Shown here: positions 8,960 through 17,658 of the stretch, piece after piece | Layout of the letters: every line of letters starts with the position of its first letter | How positions within the stretch are numbered: position 1 is the first letter of the stretch | Source: Streptomyces sp. NBC_01498 | GTDB taxonomy: Bacteria > Actinomycetota > Actinomycetes > Streptomycetales > Streptomycetaceae | DNA: 64,000 nt | NCBI RefSeq assembly: GCF_036327775.1 | Contig: NZ_CP109598.1 | Location: forward strand, 3,472,001 to 3,536,000 | Direction: 5' to 3' | The notes under the pieces: generated by a model | Databases searched by the model: none | Seen by the model: the letters and a program-made list of their open reading frames with translations, nothing else | Told to the model about the DNA's origin: nothing | Translations under genes and position numbers: made by a program

Positions 8960-10384
8960 TCAGCTGTCGCCGGTCGTCACGCGGTGGCAGGCCATGGGCG
9001 GGCTGTGGCGCTCGGGCCAGTCGTCACCGCCGTCGGTGATCAGCCATATCCAGTGCTCGGGCCGGGCCGGGGTCACCTGCGGCGCGTAACCGTCGGTGAC
9101 CATGATCACGGCGTCCGGCTCGGCCTCGCAGCGCCTGCCGCCGGCCTCCCGGCGCCCCTCCACGTACTCCACGACCTTGCCGAAGTCCGTGCCGCCACCG
9201 CCCCGCACCCGTTCGCCCGCCACGAACGGCATGACCTCGCCGTCGAAGCTCAGCCAGTGCGTCTCGACGCCGTCGGTGCGGCCGATCAGGGTGACCAGCC
9301 AGTCGATGACCCGCCGGGGCATGGAGGCGGAGGTGTCGATGGCGACGACCACGACCTTCGTACGCTCCCGGCCGCGCCGCGACAGCATCGGCTCGTGTCC
9401 GAGCGCGAGCAGCACCGCGCCGTGCTTCCTGGGATAGACGAGCCGTTCGCCGTCGCGGAGTTTCGAGGCGAGCGTGTCGGCCAGCCAGCGCTTCCACCAC
9501 TCGACCCGGCGGGTGGGCTCGGTCCGGCCGCGCAGCGCGCCGAGCCCGAGCCGGCCCCACAGCCTGGCGACACGCTCGCCGCCGCCCTCCGTACGGTCCG
9601 CGAGAAGCAGGATCTCCTCGTGGGCGGGGCCCTCGCCGCGCAGGGCGGCACGCAGCACGTCCGCGAGGACGCCCTCCACGACCAGGCCCACGGTCTCCTC
9701 GTCCAGGGGCACTCCGCCGACGGCCAGATGCGGACAGACCGGACCGGAGGGCACGGGCGGGTCGCTCATCCGCTTCAGCTCGCCGTAGACGGTCATGTCC
9801 GTCTCGACGAACTGCTCGTACGCCAGCGGCTCCAGGCCCCGTGCGCGCAGATCCTCCTCGTACCCGGCGTGGATCGCGTACGGATCGACGCCCACCGGTT
9901 CCCGTACGCCCCCGTCGGCCGGGCGCGTGGGGAGCTTGGCGCGCAGCCGCCGCATGGCGACATGGTTGATGGAGACCTCGGCGGCGACGGTGAACACGGG
10001 GTCCGCGCGCAGCTCCGCCTCCACGTACAGATGCCGGTGGATGAGATGCCGCGCCTCGTGGAAGAGCACGAAACGCACCCCGTCCGCGCCGATCGCCGCG
10101 AAGAACTCCGGGTTGTAGAGCAGCACACAGCTGCCGTCCCCGGTGGCGACCACGGCGGCCGTCTCCAGCGCGAGGGTCGGGATCTGCCGGTGGCACTTGG
10201 TGTAGAGCCAGGAGGCGATCGCGCTCTCCCGCACGCCGAAGTCGAGCATGGCGGCTTCCTTCAGGAGCCGGCCCTTCTCCGTGATCTCCGGGTCCGGCGG
10301 ATCGTCCAACAGCCGCCGCCAGTCACGCAGATCGGCGACGGCCGAGGACGCCGCCGGTGATGTGGCCGCGGACGTTTCGGTCAT
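8960..10384 (-). CDS. VWA-domain, DUF2201-like putative metallopeptidase
   Basis: A 474-residue protein with ATG at 10384. The N-terminal half carries FVLFHEARHLIHRHLY near residues 105-120, an HExxH zinc-peptidase signature, as in the DUF2201 N-terminal domain. The C-terminal third is a VWA-like domain with VVVVAIDTSASMPRR (MIDAS DxSxS, near 350) and a later VTDGYAPQV. The combination of metallopeptidase-like and VWA-like halves next to a MoxR ATPase is an established arrangement, but its role is not known. It is the first gene of the leftward trio. An upstream in-frame extension to 10822 lacks a good start and overlaps the divergent M23 gene, so it was rejected. Confidence 0.88.
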   Translation of the reverse strand: MTETSAATSPAASSAVADLRDWRRLLDDPPDPEITEKGRLLKEAAMLDFGVRESAIASWLYTKCHRQIPTLALETAAVVATGDGSCVLLYNPEFFAAIGADGVRFVLFHEARHLIHRHLYVEAELRADPVFTVAAEVSINHVAMRRLRAKLPTRPADGGVREPVGVDPYAIHAGYEEDLRARGLEPLAYEQFVETDMTVYGELKRMSDPPVPSGPVCPHLAVGGVPLDEETVGLVVEGVLADVLRAALRGEGPAHEEILLLADRTEGGGERVARLWGRLGLGALRGRTEPTRRVEWWKRWLADTLASKLRDGERLVYPRKHGAVLLALGHEPMLSRRGRERTKVVVVAIDTSASMPRRVIDWLVTLIGRTDGVETHWLSFDGEVMPFVAGERVRGGGGTDFGKVVEYVEGRREAGGRRCEAEPDAVIMVTDGYAPQVTPARPEHWIWLITDGGDDWPERHSPPMACHRVTTGDS

Positions 10385-10595
10385 GCGAAAAACCCTAGCG
10401 GCCGGGTCTGACAACGCGTCCGCCGACGAGATCCGGAGCACGGCCGAGGCTCCGTCAGGGGCTCCGTCGGGGACTCCGTCAGGGGCGCGCGCTTCGTGCG
10501 CGACCGGCAAGCGGTTCGCCCACGGCCGTATCAACCGGCGCTGAAATCCCTTACCTTCGGACGCCTGGCACACCTCTCCCCCCACAGGAGTCACC

Positions 10596-11498
10596 ATGAA
10601 CGAGCAGCAGCATCCAACCCCCCACGCGCTCAGCCGACGCGCGCTGATACGCGGATCCGCCGGGGCGCTCGGCGCCGGGGCAGTCGGACTCGGCCTGGTC
10701 GGGCTCGGCCTCGCCGGAGCTGCCGGTACGCCGGCGTACGCCGGGACCAGGGCGCCGCGCGACGCCTTCCACAACCCGTTCAGCGGGTACACCATGACCG
10801 GCACCTGGCAGGACCACCTCAACAGCGGCTCGCTGGGCGGCCTCGACTACGGCATGGGCGTCGGCACCCCGCTCCCGGCGGCCGGCGGCGGGGTCGTCAC
10901 CAACATCCCGAACAACGGGACCGGCGGGCACACCGTGACCATCGCCCACAGCAACGGCTACCGCACCCAGTACATGCACCTGTCGGCGTTCGTACTCGGC
11001 AACGGTGCGTCGATCGCCTCCGGCGGCACCGTCGGGCTCTCCGGGGGCGCGGTCGGCGCGCCAGGCTCGGGCTCGTCCACCGGGCCGCACGTGCACTGGC
11101 ACATGATCGACCCGAACGGGAAGCGCATCAATCCGCTCACCTTCCTCGGCAGCGGTGGCGGTGGGAGCGCCGGGCTGCCGAAGACGGCGACGGAGCAGGA
11201 CGGTGTGCCGGGCGCGGTGTTCTGGCAGCGGGCCCAGAAGTGGCTGTCGATCGAGGCGGGTTACGCGGGCCCGGTCGACGGCGCCCCGGGCCCCAACACG
11301 TACGCCGCCCTGCAACGCGACCTGCGCGACCACCACGGATACACCGGCCCGGTCGACGGCGTTCCCGGCCCGAACACCTGGGCCGCGCTCCAGCGGCTCG
11401 CGGGCGGCTACGGCTACACCGGTCCGGTGGACGGGGTGATGGGCCCCAACTCCTGGCGCGCCGTGGCCCGTTTCCTCAACGAGGACCGCTGGGACTGA
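10596..11498 (+). CDS. Secreted M23 peptidase with peptidoglycan-binding repeats
   Basis: A 300-residue exported protein. The N-terminus has a twin-arginine signal (SRRALIRG, then a hydrophobic Ala/Gly/Leu run, cleavage near AYAG). Residues about 55-185 form an M23 (LytM) domain: the H...D zinc pair lies in DHLNSGSLGGLDYGMGVG and the HxH in GPHVHWHM. The C-terminus has three peptidoglycan-binding-like repeats, each with YxGPVDGxxGPN(T/S)(Y/W). It probably cuts cell-wall peptide bridges outside the membrane. The ATG follows AGGAGTCACC. The gene is divergent from the MoxR-VWA cluster. Confidence 0.92.
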   Translation: MNEQQHPTPHALSRRALIRGSAGALGAGAVGLGLVGLGLAGAAGTPAYAGTRAPRDAFHNPFSGYTMTGTWQDHLNSGSLGGLDYGMGVGTPLPAAGGGVVTNIPNNGTGGHTVTIAHSNGYRTQYMHLSAFVLGNGASIASGGTVGLSGGAVGAPGSGSSTGPHVHWHMIDPNGKRINPLTFLGSGGGGSAGLPKTATEQDGVPGAVFWQRAQKWLSIEAGYAGPVDGAPGPNTYAALQRDLRDHHGYTGPVDGVPGPNTWAALQRLAGGYGYTGPVDGVMGPNSWRAVARFLNEDRWD

Positions 11499-11530
11499 TG
11501 CCGGTACGGCCGACGGCCCCGGCGGCGGTC

Positions 11531-11597
11531 ACCGGACCTCACCGGACCTCACCGGACCTCACCGGACCTCACCGGACCTCACCGGACCTCACCGGAC
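11531..11597. repeat. 10-bp tandem repeat in a convergent spacer
   Basis: Six perfect copies of accggacctc (11531-11590) followed by a partial copy. The array lies between the ends of the M23 and GNAT genes, almost touching the GNAT stop codon at 11604. Confidence 0.93.
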
Positions 11598-11603
11598 AGG
11601 GTG

Positions 11604-12101
11604 TCACTGGAGGGGCGGCAGCGCGAGCCAGTCCCGCCAGGTGATGTCGCGGCCCACGTAACGGGGCTGCCGGAACGGCCAGTCGGCGGCGATCCACCCC
11701 GGGACCAGCGCGTCCAGCGCGCGTTCCGTCCCGCCGCCGACGTGGTCGTCCACCACCCACCAGGAGATGTCCGCGTCGGCGCCGGCCCGGTCGGGCGGGT
11801 CGATGTAGACGCAGCCGAGGATCGCCGTCTCCCCGGCGTCCAGCAGGGCGTAGTTGAACGACTCGTGCGCGGCGATCTCCTGCTCGTGCCGCAGCAGGTC
11901 GGCACGGTCCTGTTCGTAGGTCATGGTCTCCGGGGGCCAGGACCAGGCCGGGCCGTAGATCTCCCAGAGACGTTCCCGGGAACCCATCACGGCGGGGTAG
12001 TCGATGGGGGTGTCCGCCTCGCGGATCGGCCGCAGATGCAGCGCGGTGCCGGGGACGGGCACATGGACGGGGTGGACGAAGTCGTCGGGCAGCCAGCTCA
12101 T
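11604..12101 (-). CDS. GNAT-family N-acetyltransferase
   Basis: A 165-residue protein with GNAT features: the N-terminal strand TALHLRPIREADTPIDY, central strands ETAILGCVYIDPPD and ADISWWVVDDHVGGGTERAL, the latter in the acetyl-CoA loop position. The family transfers acetyl from acetyl-CoA to an amine; the substrate cannot be deduced. The ATG at 12101 lacks a strong ribosome binding site, and the gene may be transcribed without a leader. It faces the M23 gene across the 10-bp repeat. Confidence 0.8.
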   Translation of the reverse strand: MSWLPDDFVHPVHVPVPGTALHLRPIREADTPIDYPAVMGSRERLWEIYGPAWSWPPETMTYEQDRADLLRHEQEIAAHESFNYALLDAGETAILGCVYIDPPDRAGADADISWWVVDDHVGGGTERALDALVPGWIAADWPFRQPRYVGRDITWRDWLALPPLQ

Positions 12102-12264
12102 GAGGGGCGAGGCTACAACCGGGCATCCGGTTCGGCGACCGATATTTCCGGCGACGGGGGTCAGGGGCGGGGGACCGGGGGCAGGCGGTGGGGGCGTCGG
12201 GTCCGACGCTCGGCTCCCGGAGCCCGGCGCCGGACCCCGCCCCGGTGCGGGCGTCGGGTGCCCC

Positions 12265-13551
12265 TTACGGCAGGACGGCGTCGGCCACCGCGCAGGCCAC
12301 GTTGTCCGGTCCTCCCGCGTCGAGGGCCAGCGCGATCAGTTCGCGTACAACGTCCTCCGGGTCCGCCGTCGCCGTGAGCACCTGACGGATCTCTTCGGGC
12401 CGTACGACCGTGAACAGCCCGTCCGAGCAGAGCAGATAGCGGTCGCCGGGCTCCACGTCGTACAGCCGCAGATCGGGCCGGGCGTGGTCTCCGTCGCCGT
12501 CCAGTGCGCGCAGGAGCAGCGCCCGTTGCGGATGGGACGCGGCCTCCTCCGGGGTGAGGCTGCCGGCGTCGATCATGGACTGCACGAGAGTGTGGTCGTG
12601 CGTGATACGGGACATCTCACCGCCCCGCAGCAGATACGCGCGGGTGTCACCGATGTGGACGAGCGCCAGCCGGGATCCGGTCCACACCATCGCGGTGAGG
12701 GTGGTCCCGGAAGTCTCGGCGTTCGCGGCAGCCGTCTCGGCGGCCGACGGGGCCGCCGCGCCCGGGTCCACCCGGTTCGCACGGTTCACCCGCTCCACCG
12801 CGTCCGCCAGTCCGTTGAGCACATCGGCGCCCCGGACCGACTCCTCCAGAGCCACCAGCGCGTCGATCGCCGCCCCGCTCGCCCGTGCGCCCTCGTCCCC
12901 GAACCCGTCCGCGACGGCGAGCAGCCTTGAACCGGCGTACGCCGTGTCCTGATTGACCGGCCGGACAAGCCCCCGGTCCGACCCGGCGGCGAACCGCATC
13001 GCCACGTCCCCGCTCGTTGGCTCCCCGCTCGTTCGTTCCTGGCTTGTTCGTTCCTGGCTTGTTCGTTCCTCACCTGTTCGTTGCATGTCTTCGGCGCCTT
13101 TCCCTGCCGGTCTCCCCGACAGCTGTCCAACGAGGAAGGCCACCAGGTCCCGGCGCGCGGCGGTTTCGGTCTCCACCCGCGCCCAGTACGCCTCGATGTC
13201 CCGGCCGGCAACGCGCGGGTCCTTCTCGGCCAGGTCGCACACCTGGCCGATCCGCGCCAGCGGCATCCCGACGCGGCGCAGCCACGCCACCAGACGAGCC
13301 CGCTCCAACTGCGCCCCGGTGTAGTACCGGTAGCCGGTCGCCGTATCCACCCGAGCCGGTGTCAGCAGACCCAACTCGTCGTAGAGACGCAGCGCCTTCG
13401 GCGACAGACGGACCGCTCGGGCGAACGCGCCGATGGTCAGTTCGGGTGGGTTCGCGAGCCCGCCGCCGTCCCTCTCACCGCCGTCCGCATCGCCGCCGTC
13501 CCTCTCACCGCCGTGCACATCGCCCCCGCCCCTCCCACCGGTCCGCGCCAC
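12265..13551 (-). CDS. MerR-type DNA-binding domain fused to PP2C phosphatase
   Basis: A 428-residue fusion. A Gly/Asp/Arg-rich tail of about 35 residues is followed by a MerR winged helix (LTIGAFARAVRLSPKALRLY, then GYRYYTGAQLERARLV) at about 40-150. The linker contains repeated (E)RTSQ units encoded by a 15-bp DNA repeat at 13031-13080. The C-terminal half is a PP2C Ser/Thr phosphatase: SDRGLVRPVNQDTAYAG, LLAVADGFGDEG, LVHIGDTRAYLL, LLCSDGLF and GGPDNVACAV contain the metal-binding aspartates. The GTG at 13551 was chosen because AGGAAAGGGA precedes it; a TTG at 13626 is an alternative. The architecture suggests a repressor or activator coupled to a phosphatase. Confidence 0.87.
   Translation of the reverse strand: MARTGGRGGGDVHGGERDGGDADGGERDGGGLANPPELTIGAFARAVRLSPKALRLYDELGLLTPARVDTATGYRYYTGAQLERARLVAWLRRVGMPLARIGQVCDLAEKDPRVAGRDIEAYWARVETETAARRDLVAFLVGQLSGRPAGKGAEDMQRTGEERTSQERTSQERTSGEPTSGDVAMRFAAGSDRGLVRPVNQDTAYAGSRLLAVADGFGDEGARASGAAIDALVALEESVRGADVLNGLADAVERVNRANRVDPGAAAPSAAETAAANAETSGTTLTAMVWTGSRLALVHIGDTRAYLLRGGEMSRITHDHTLVQSMIDAGSLTPEEAASHPQRALLLRALDGDGDHARPDLRLYDVEPGDRYLLCSDGLFTVVRPEEIRQVLTATADPEDVVRELIALALDAGGPDNVACAVADAVLP
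13031..13080 (-). repeat. 15-bp tandem repeat inside the MerR-PP2C gene
   Basis: Units gttcgttcctggctt at 13031 and 13046, a variant at 13061 and a partial fourth from 13076. In frame (15 = 5 codons), they encode the repeated (E)RTSQ linker. Confidence 0.85.
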
Positions 13552-13710
13552 CGCTGTCCCTTTCCTCGTACCGGGCACGTCGCCCGGCAGGCCCGATGCT
13601 GGGGCTTGCCCTTCGGGGAAGGTCAAGCCGTCGGGAAAGGCCAGATCAGTGTGCCCGGCGGCCGACCTCGACGACCGCCGGAACCCTGGGGGCTTGCGTC
13701 GGGACGGACC

Positions 13711-13743
13711 GCGCGCCCGCCGGATCGGATCCGGCGGGCGCGC
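13711..13743 (-). terminator. GC-rich hairpin after the membrane-protein gene
   Basis: Inverted repeat 13711-13726 / 13728-13743, 16 complementary bases per arm with the centre forced open as loop. It sits 15 bases past the stop of the leftward gene at 13759. There is no T-tract, as usual in Streptomyces. Confidence 0.75.
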
Positions 13744-13758
13744 GGGACGAGGACGCGG

Positions 13759-14238
13759 TCAAGGCTCCCGGGTGTGGAAGAAGTAGAACGTGGCGATCGC
13801 GGTCGCGCCGCCCACCGCCAGGCCGATGCCCGACGAACGCAGCACACTCGCGTACGTGAGGCTGTGCAGGAAGCCGACGGAGCCGCCCGCCACCACGGCG
13901 TAGGCCGCCGCCCGCAGTTCCCGGGGCACCGTCCTCGGCAGGCGCAGCAGGCCGAAGACCAGGATGGCCAGTGCCAGTCCGGAGACCACGCCGAGGGTGA
14001 TCTGGAGGGCGTTGAGCGGGGTGCCGTGACGCTGGATGAACGGGGCCCAGACGCCGTAGAGGATGCCCAGCGCGACCGGCACGGCGATGAGGTGCGGCGG
14101 GATACGCCGCCTCCTGGGGCCGGTCCCACGTCCGGTCCGGCGGCCGGTGCCCCGGCCCGCGAAGCGCGAGGGACGCGCCGGACCCGAGGGCCGGGCGTGA
14201 CGCGGTCCCGTGGTGGACGTCGGTGCCTGTGAGGCCAT
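13759..14238 (-). CDS. Small integral membrane protein
   Basis: A 159-residue protein. The first 60 residues are basic and rich in Arg, Gly, Pro and Ser. Four hydrophobic segments follow: around HLIAVPVALGILYGVW, LQITLGVVSGLALAILVFGL, AYAVVAGGSVGFLHSL and GIGLAVGGATAIATFYFF. The ATG at 14238 follows GGGAGGAG. I do not recognise a functional family. It lies downstream of the anti-sigma-type ATPase gene and ends in a clear terminator, so it forms its own unit or ends a short one. Confidence 0.78.
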   Translation of the reverse strand: MASQAPTSTTGPRHARPSGPARPSRFAGRGTGRRTGRGTGPRRRRIPPHLIAVPVALGILYGVWAPFIQRHGTPLNALQITLGVVSGLALAILVFGLLRLPRTVPRELRAAAYAVVAGGSVGFLHSLTYASVLRSSGIGLAVGGATAIATFYFFHTREP

Positions 14239-14341
14239 GGCAGAGAACTCCTCCCGCTCGTCCTCCTTCCAGGGCACACCCGCCGACGCGCCCCGGCAAC
14301 TCGGACCGCCCCGCCCCGGTACCACCGGCCCCGCGCGGCTC

Positions 14342-14740
14342 TCAGTCGTCCGGTGCCTTCAGCGTCACCCAGACCAATTTCCCCGGACCCCGTCTCGGCT
14401 CCACCCCCCAGTCGTCCGCGAGCGCGACCACCAGGGCGAGCCCCCGGCCGCACTCGTCGACAAGTTCGGGCGTACGCGGACTGGGCACCGTGTCCCCCGC
14501 GTCCTCCACCTCCAGCCGCAGCAACCCGTCGGCCCTCCGTACGGACACCACGATCTCCCGGCCCGGGGGCGACCCGTGCCGCAACGCGTTGGTGACCAGT
14601 TCCGACAGCAGCAACGCCGCCGTGTCCCCCAACTCCCCCGGCAGGCTCACCAGCCCGCGCAGCGCCTCTCTCGCCCGCCCGACACTGCGGGGGTGACGCG
14701 GAAGCCGAAGCCTCATGTGCTGGTCACAGTCGTGGTTCAT
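14342..14740 (-). CDS. Anti-sigma-type ATP-binding protein (HATPase_c_2)
   Basis: A 132-residue single-domain GHKL ATPase. Key motifs are the N-box LLLSELVTNALRHGSPPG near residues 48-65 and a G-box DECGRGLALVVALADDWGV near 95-113. Such stand-alone proteins are RsbW/SpoIIAB-like kinases that bind sigma factors or phosphorylate anti-anti-sigma proteins; Streptomyces has dozens. No STAS partner is adjacent. The ATG at 14740 was chosen because GGGGAAGG lies seven bases before it; an ATG six codons upstream (14758) has none. Confidence 0.88.
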   Translation of the reverse strand: MNHDCDQHMRLRLPRHPRSVGRAREALRGLVSLPGELGDTAALLLSELVTNALRHGSPPGREIVVSVRRADGLLRLEVEDAGDTVPSPRTPELVDECGRGLALVVALADDWGVEPRRGPGKLVWVTLKAPDD

Positions 14741-14844
14741 GGAGATGACCTTCCCCATGAGGACGACTTTTACTTTCCGTACACGTGACGTGACCGTACG
14801 GGGTGGATCTTCGGACTGCCCGCCGAAACCACCCAATTCCCCCG

Positions 14845-15267
14845 TCAGCCGTCCGTCGAGCCGAAACGGCGTTTGTGGAGTTCCTCCAGCACTCGGCGTT
14901 CGCGCTTCGTCGGGCGGCCAGCACCCCGGTCGCGGACCGCGACCGGGCCCGCGAACTCGCGGGGCGGGGGCGGCGGGCTGTTGTCCACGTAGCACTGGAC
15001 CGCGACCGGGGCGCCCACGCGTTTGCGGATGACGCGCGTGAGGACCACGACCCGTTCGCGCTCGGCGTGACGCAGCCGGATCTCGTCGCCCGGCTTGATC
15101 AGATAAGCGGGTTTCACCCGCTCCCCGTTGACGCGGACGTGTCCCGCACGGCAGGCGGACGCCGCCTGGGAGCGGGTCTTGGTCAGCCGGACCGACCAGA
15201 TCCAGACATCGGCGCGTACGCTCCCCTGGTCCCCGGGAGCGGCCTGAGCTTCAGCGGCGGCAGCCAT
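14845..15267 (-). CDS. S4-domain RNA-binding protein (Hsp15-like)
   Basis: A 140-residue protein. Residues about 18-75 form an S4 domain: RADVWIWSVRLTKTRSQAAS, then RAGHVRVNGERVKP and YLIKPGDEIRL. The rest is a basic tail with RPTKRERRVLEEL. The layout matches the Hsp15/HslR family, which binds free 50S ribosomal subunits carrying peptidyl-tRNA. It is followed ten bases later by the ABC-F gene in the opposite order of transcription flow (both leftward, the ABC-F gene upstream), so the two translation-related genes are likely co-transcribed. Confidence 0.9.
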   Translation of the reverse strand: MAAAAEAQAAPGDQGSVRADVWIWSVRLTKTRSQAASACRAGHVRVNGERVKPAYLIKPGDEIRLRHAERERVVVLTRVIRKRVGAPVAVQCYVDNSPPPPPREFAGPVAVRDRGAGRPTKRERRVLEELHKRRFGSTDG

Positions 15268-15277
15268 GCTCCCGAGC

Positions 15278-17092
15278 TTAGAGGGTGTCCGCCGCCGCCG
15301 GGCCTGTGTCCGTCGGGCCTGTGTCGGTCGGCCCTGTGCCCGCCGGGTCTGTGTCCGTCGGGTCTGTGTCCGTCGGGTCCGTCGGCGGCCGGGTTGCCTC
15401 CGGCAGGGCCGGCTCCGTCGGGTCCGCCCCCGACAGCGCCGCCCGCACCTCCTCCGGAGACGTCTCCCGCAGTTCCTCGCCGGCCACCAACCACCTCGTG
15501 ATCCCCACCGATTCGAGGAACGGCAGATCGTGGCTCGCGATCAGCAGCGCGCCCTCGTACGACTCCAGCGCGCCCGTCAGCCGGCGCACGCTCGCCATGT
15601 CCAGGCTGTTCGTCGGCTCGTCCAGCAGCAGCAGTTGCGGGGCGGGCGCGGCCAGCAGCAGCGCGGCGAGGGCCGCGCGGAAACGCTCGCCTCCTGAGAG
15701 GGTGCCCGCGGGCTGTTCGGCCCGCGCCCCCTTGAAGAGGAAGCGGGCGAGCTGCGCGCGGATGTGGTTGTCGGTGACGCCGGGCGCCAGACGGGCGACG
15801 TTCGCCGCGACGCTCAGCTCCGGGTCGAGCACGTCGAGCCGCTGCGGCAGGAACCGCGTCGGTACGAATGTCCTCGCCTCCCCCGCCGCCGGCGCGAGCT
15901 CCCCGGTGAGCGTGCGCAACAGGCTCGTCTTGCCCGAGCCGTTGCGCCCGACGAGGGCGACGCGTTCGGGGCCGCGTACGTCCAGCGTGACGTCCCGCAG
16001 CCGCCCGTAACGGGGCCGTACGCCCTCCAGCGTCAGGACGGTGCGGCCCGCGGGCACGGCCGTACGGGGCAGGCTCACCCGGATCTCGGCCTCGTCGCGG
16101 ATCGCGTCCGCCGCCTCCTCGCGGCGCTCGCGCGCGTCGTTGAGCCGCTCCTCCTGAAGAAGCCGCGACTTGCCCGCCGACTCCTGCGCGGAGCGTTTGA
16201 GTCCGCCCGCGACGATCCGGGACGCCTTGCGCCGGTCGTTGAGCTTCTTGTCGTGCCGCTGCCTGCGCGCGTTCTTGATCTGTGTCTCCTCCAACTCCCG
16301 CTTCTGGCGCCGTACGTCGGCCTCCGCCGTGCGCAGCGTCCGTTCCGCCGCGTCCTGTTCGCCGGCCAGCGCCTCCTGGTAGGCGGACCAGCCGCCGCCG
16401 TACCAGCTCACCGAACCGGCGCGCAGTTCGGCGATACGGTCGACGCGCTCCAGCAGTTCACGGTCGTGGCTGACCACGACGAGCACACCGGCACGCCAGG
16501 AGTCGACGGCGTCGTAGAGCCGCCGGCGGGCGGGCAGGTCGAGGTTGTTGGTCGGCTCGTCCAGCAGCAGGACGTCGGGCCGCTCCAGCAACAGCGAGGC
16601 CAGCCGCAGCAGCACCGTCTCGCCGCCGGAGATCTCGCCCACGGTGCGGTCCAGGTCGATCGCGCCGAGCCCGAGGGAGCCGAGCATGGCGACGGCGCGC
16701 TCCTCGACGTCCCAGTCCTCGCCGACGGTGTCGAAGTGCTCCTCGCGTACGTCGCCGCTCTCGATCGCCCGCACGGCCGCGCGCCGTTCGGCGATACCGA
16801 GCGCCCGGTCGACGCGGAGACCGGTGTCGAGGGTGATGTTCTGCGGCAGCCAGGCCAGGCTGCCGCCGGCGGTCACCGAGCCGCCGGAGGGGAGCAGTTG
16901 GCCCGCCAGCAGGCGCAGCAGGGTGGTCTTGCCGGTGCCGTTGGCTCCGACGAGGCCGGTACGGCCCCGGGGGACGCTCACGGACAGCCCGTCGAAGACG
17001 GGGGCGCCGTCGGGCCAGTGGAAGGAGAGCGCGGAGCAGGTGAGGGAAGCGGTGGGGGCACCGGGCATGGGCATGGGCATGGGCATCGTCAT
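15278..17092 (-). CDS. ABC-F family ATPase (translation factor / resistance type)
   Basis: A 604-residue cytoplasmic protein with two ABC ATPase domains and no membrane segment. Domain 1 has GLVGANGTGKTTLLRLL and LLLDEPTNNLDLPA; domain 2 has ALVGRNGSGKTSLLRTL and LLLDEPTNSLDMAS. Signatures are SGGE in both. The charged linker between them (about 250-320) fits the P-site tRNA interaction motif region. The N-terminus carries repeated Met-Pro, and the last 40 residues are a Pro/Thr/Asp repeat encoded by a 15-bp DNA repeat (about 15290-15375). Members act on stalled ribosomes or give antibiotic resistance; which applies here cannot be told. GAGGAACACC precedes the ATG. Confidence 0.92.
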   Translation of the reverse strand: MTMPMPMPMPGAPTASLTCSALSFHWPDGAPVFDGLSVSVPRGRTGLVGANGTGKTTLLRLLAGQLLPSGGSVTAGGSLAWLPQNITLDTGLRVDRALGIAERRAAVRAIESGDVREEHFDTVGEDWDVEERAVAMLGSLGLGAIDLDRTVGEISGGETVLLRLASLLLERPDVLLLDEPTNNLDLPARRRLYDAVDSWRAGVLVVVSHDRELLERVDRIAELRAGSVSWYGGGWSAYQEALAGEQDAAERTLRTAEADVRRQKRELEETQIKNARRQRHDKKLNDRRKASRIVAGGLKRSAQESAGKSRLLQEERLNDARERREEAADAIRDEAEIRVSLPRTAVPAGRTVLTLEGVRPRYGRLRDVTLDVRGPERVALVGRNGSGKTSLLRTLTGELAPAAGEARTFVPTRFLPQRLDVLDPELSVAANVARLAPGVTDNHIRAQLARFLFKGARAEQPAGTLSGGERFRAALAALLLAAPAPQLLLLDEPTNSLDMASVRRLTGALESYEGALLIASHDLPFLESVGITRWLVAGEELRETSPEEVRAALSGADPTEPALPEATRPPTDPTDTDPTDTDPAGTGPTDTGPTDTGPAAADTL

Positions 17093-17658
17093 GGTGTTCC
17101 TCGCGGGCGCGTCGGGATGGGGGCGTCGTGTGCGAGCACCACGCGGCGACCGGGCCCGTACGACACGGACCACCGGGCTTCTCAGCACCGGGAGGGGGAT
17201 GCGGCTGCCCGAGAGGTCGGGGACGGCTCATGCATCGAGGTCGGGCCCACGCGGGCGTACGGGGGCGGCGAGCCCGAACCGTACGGCGTGATGATCGCGA
17301 ACCTCAGATGCGCAACGTCCACCTCTGTCGGAGACAACAAGGACGCCGACCAGGATAGGCGGGGCCGCCGACCCGGGCCAAGGGTTTTCCGCCGGAACGG
17401 GTGCGAGGACGGATGCGAGGACGCATGCGGCGGTCAGATGCGGCGGCCTTCTGAAGAGGCCGCCACGAGCCACGCCCTCCGCAGGGGTCGGCCGGGGCCG
17501 TAGAAGACGATCGCCGGACAGGCTGCGGAGGCGGCCTGTCCGGCGATCGCGTACGAAGGAACCACGAACTACGAACTGAGAACTGAGAACTGAGAACTGA
17601 GAACGACAGACTACGAACTACGAACTACGAGAAGGAACGTGCGACGAGCGGTTGGCCG
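17093..17658. other. Spacer between ABC-F and PhoX genes
   Basis: 566 bases. It holds the PhoX terminator (17508-17549), a run of short direct repeats at about 17565-17633 (units like gaactacgaact and gagaact), and a possible 17-codon leftward reading frame at 17182-17235 (MHEPSPTSRAAASPSRC). Upstream open frames occur before some ABC-F resistance genes, but this one has no ribosome binding site and I do not claim it. Confidence 0.5.
17508..17549 (-). terminator. Strong hairpin terminator after PhoX
   Basis: Perfect 16-bp stem, arms 17508-17523 and 17534-17549, ten-base loop. It lies 110 bases past the PhoX stop codon. Confidence 0.82.

Noticed and set aside
4826..10360. A 5.5-kb open reading frame on the + strand
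   Set aside because: It is antisense to the MoxR-VWA cluster; its composition (Arg/Gly/Pro/Gln) is that of a GC-bias shadow, and the minus-strand genes have clear motifs.
17182..17235. 17-codon leader peptide controlling the ABC-F gene
   Set aside because: No ribosome binding site and no clear alternative hairpins; kept only as a remark in the spacer entry.
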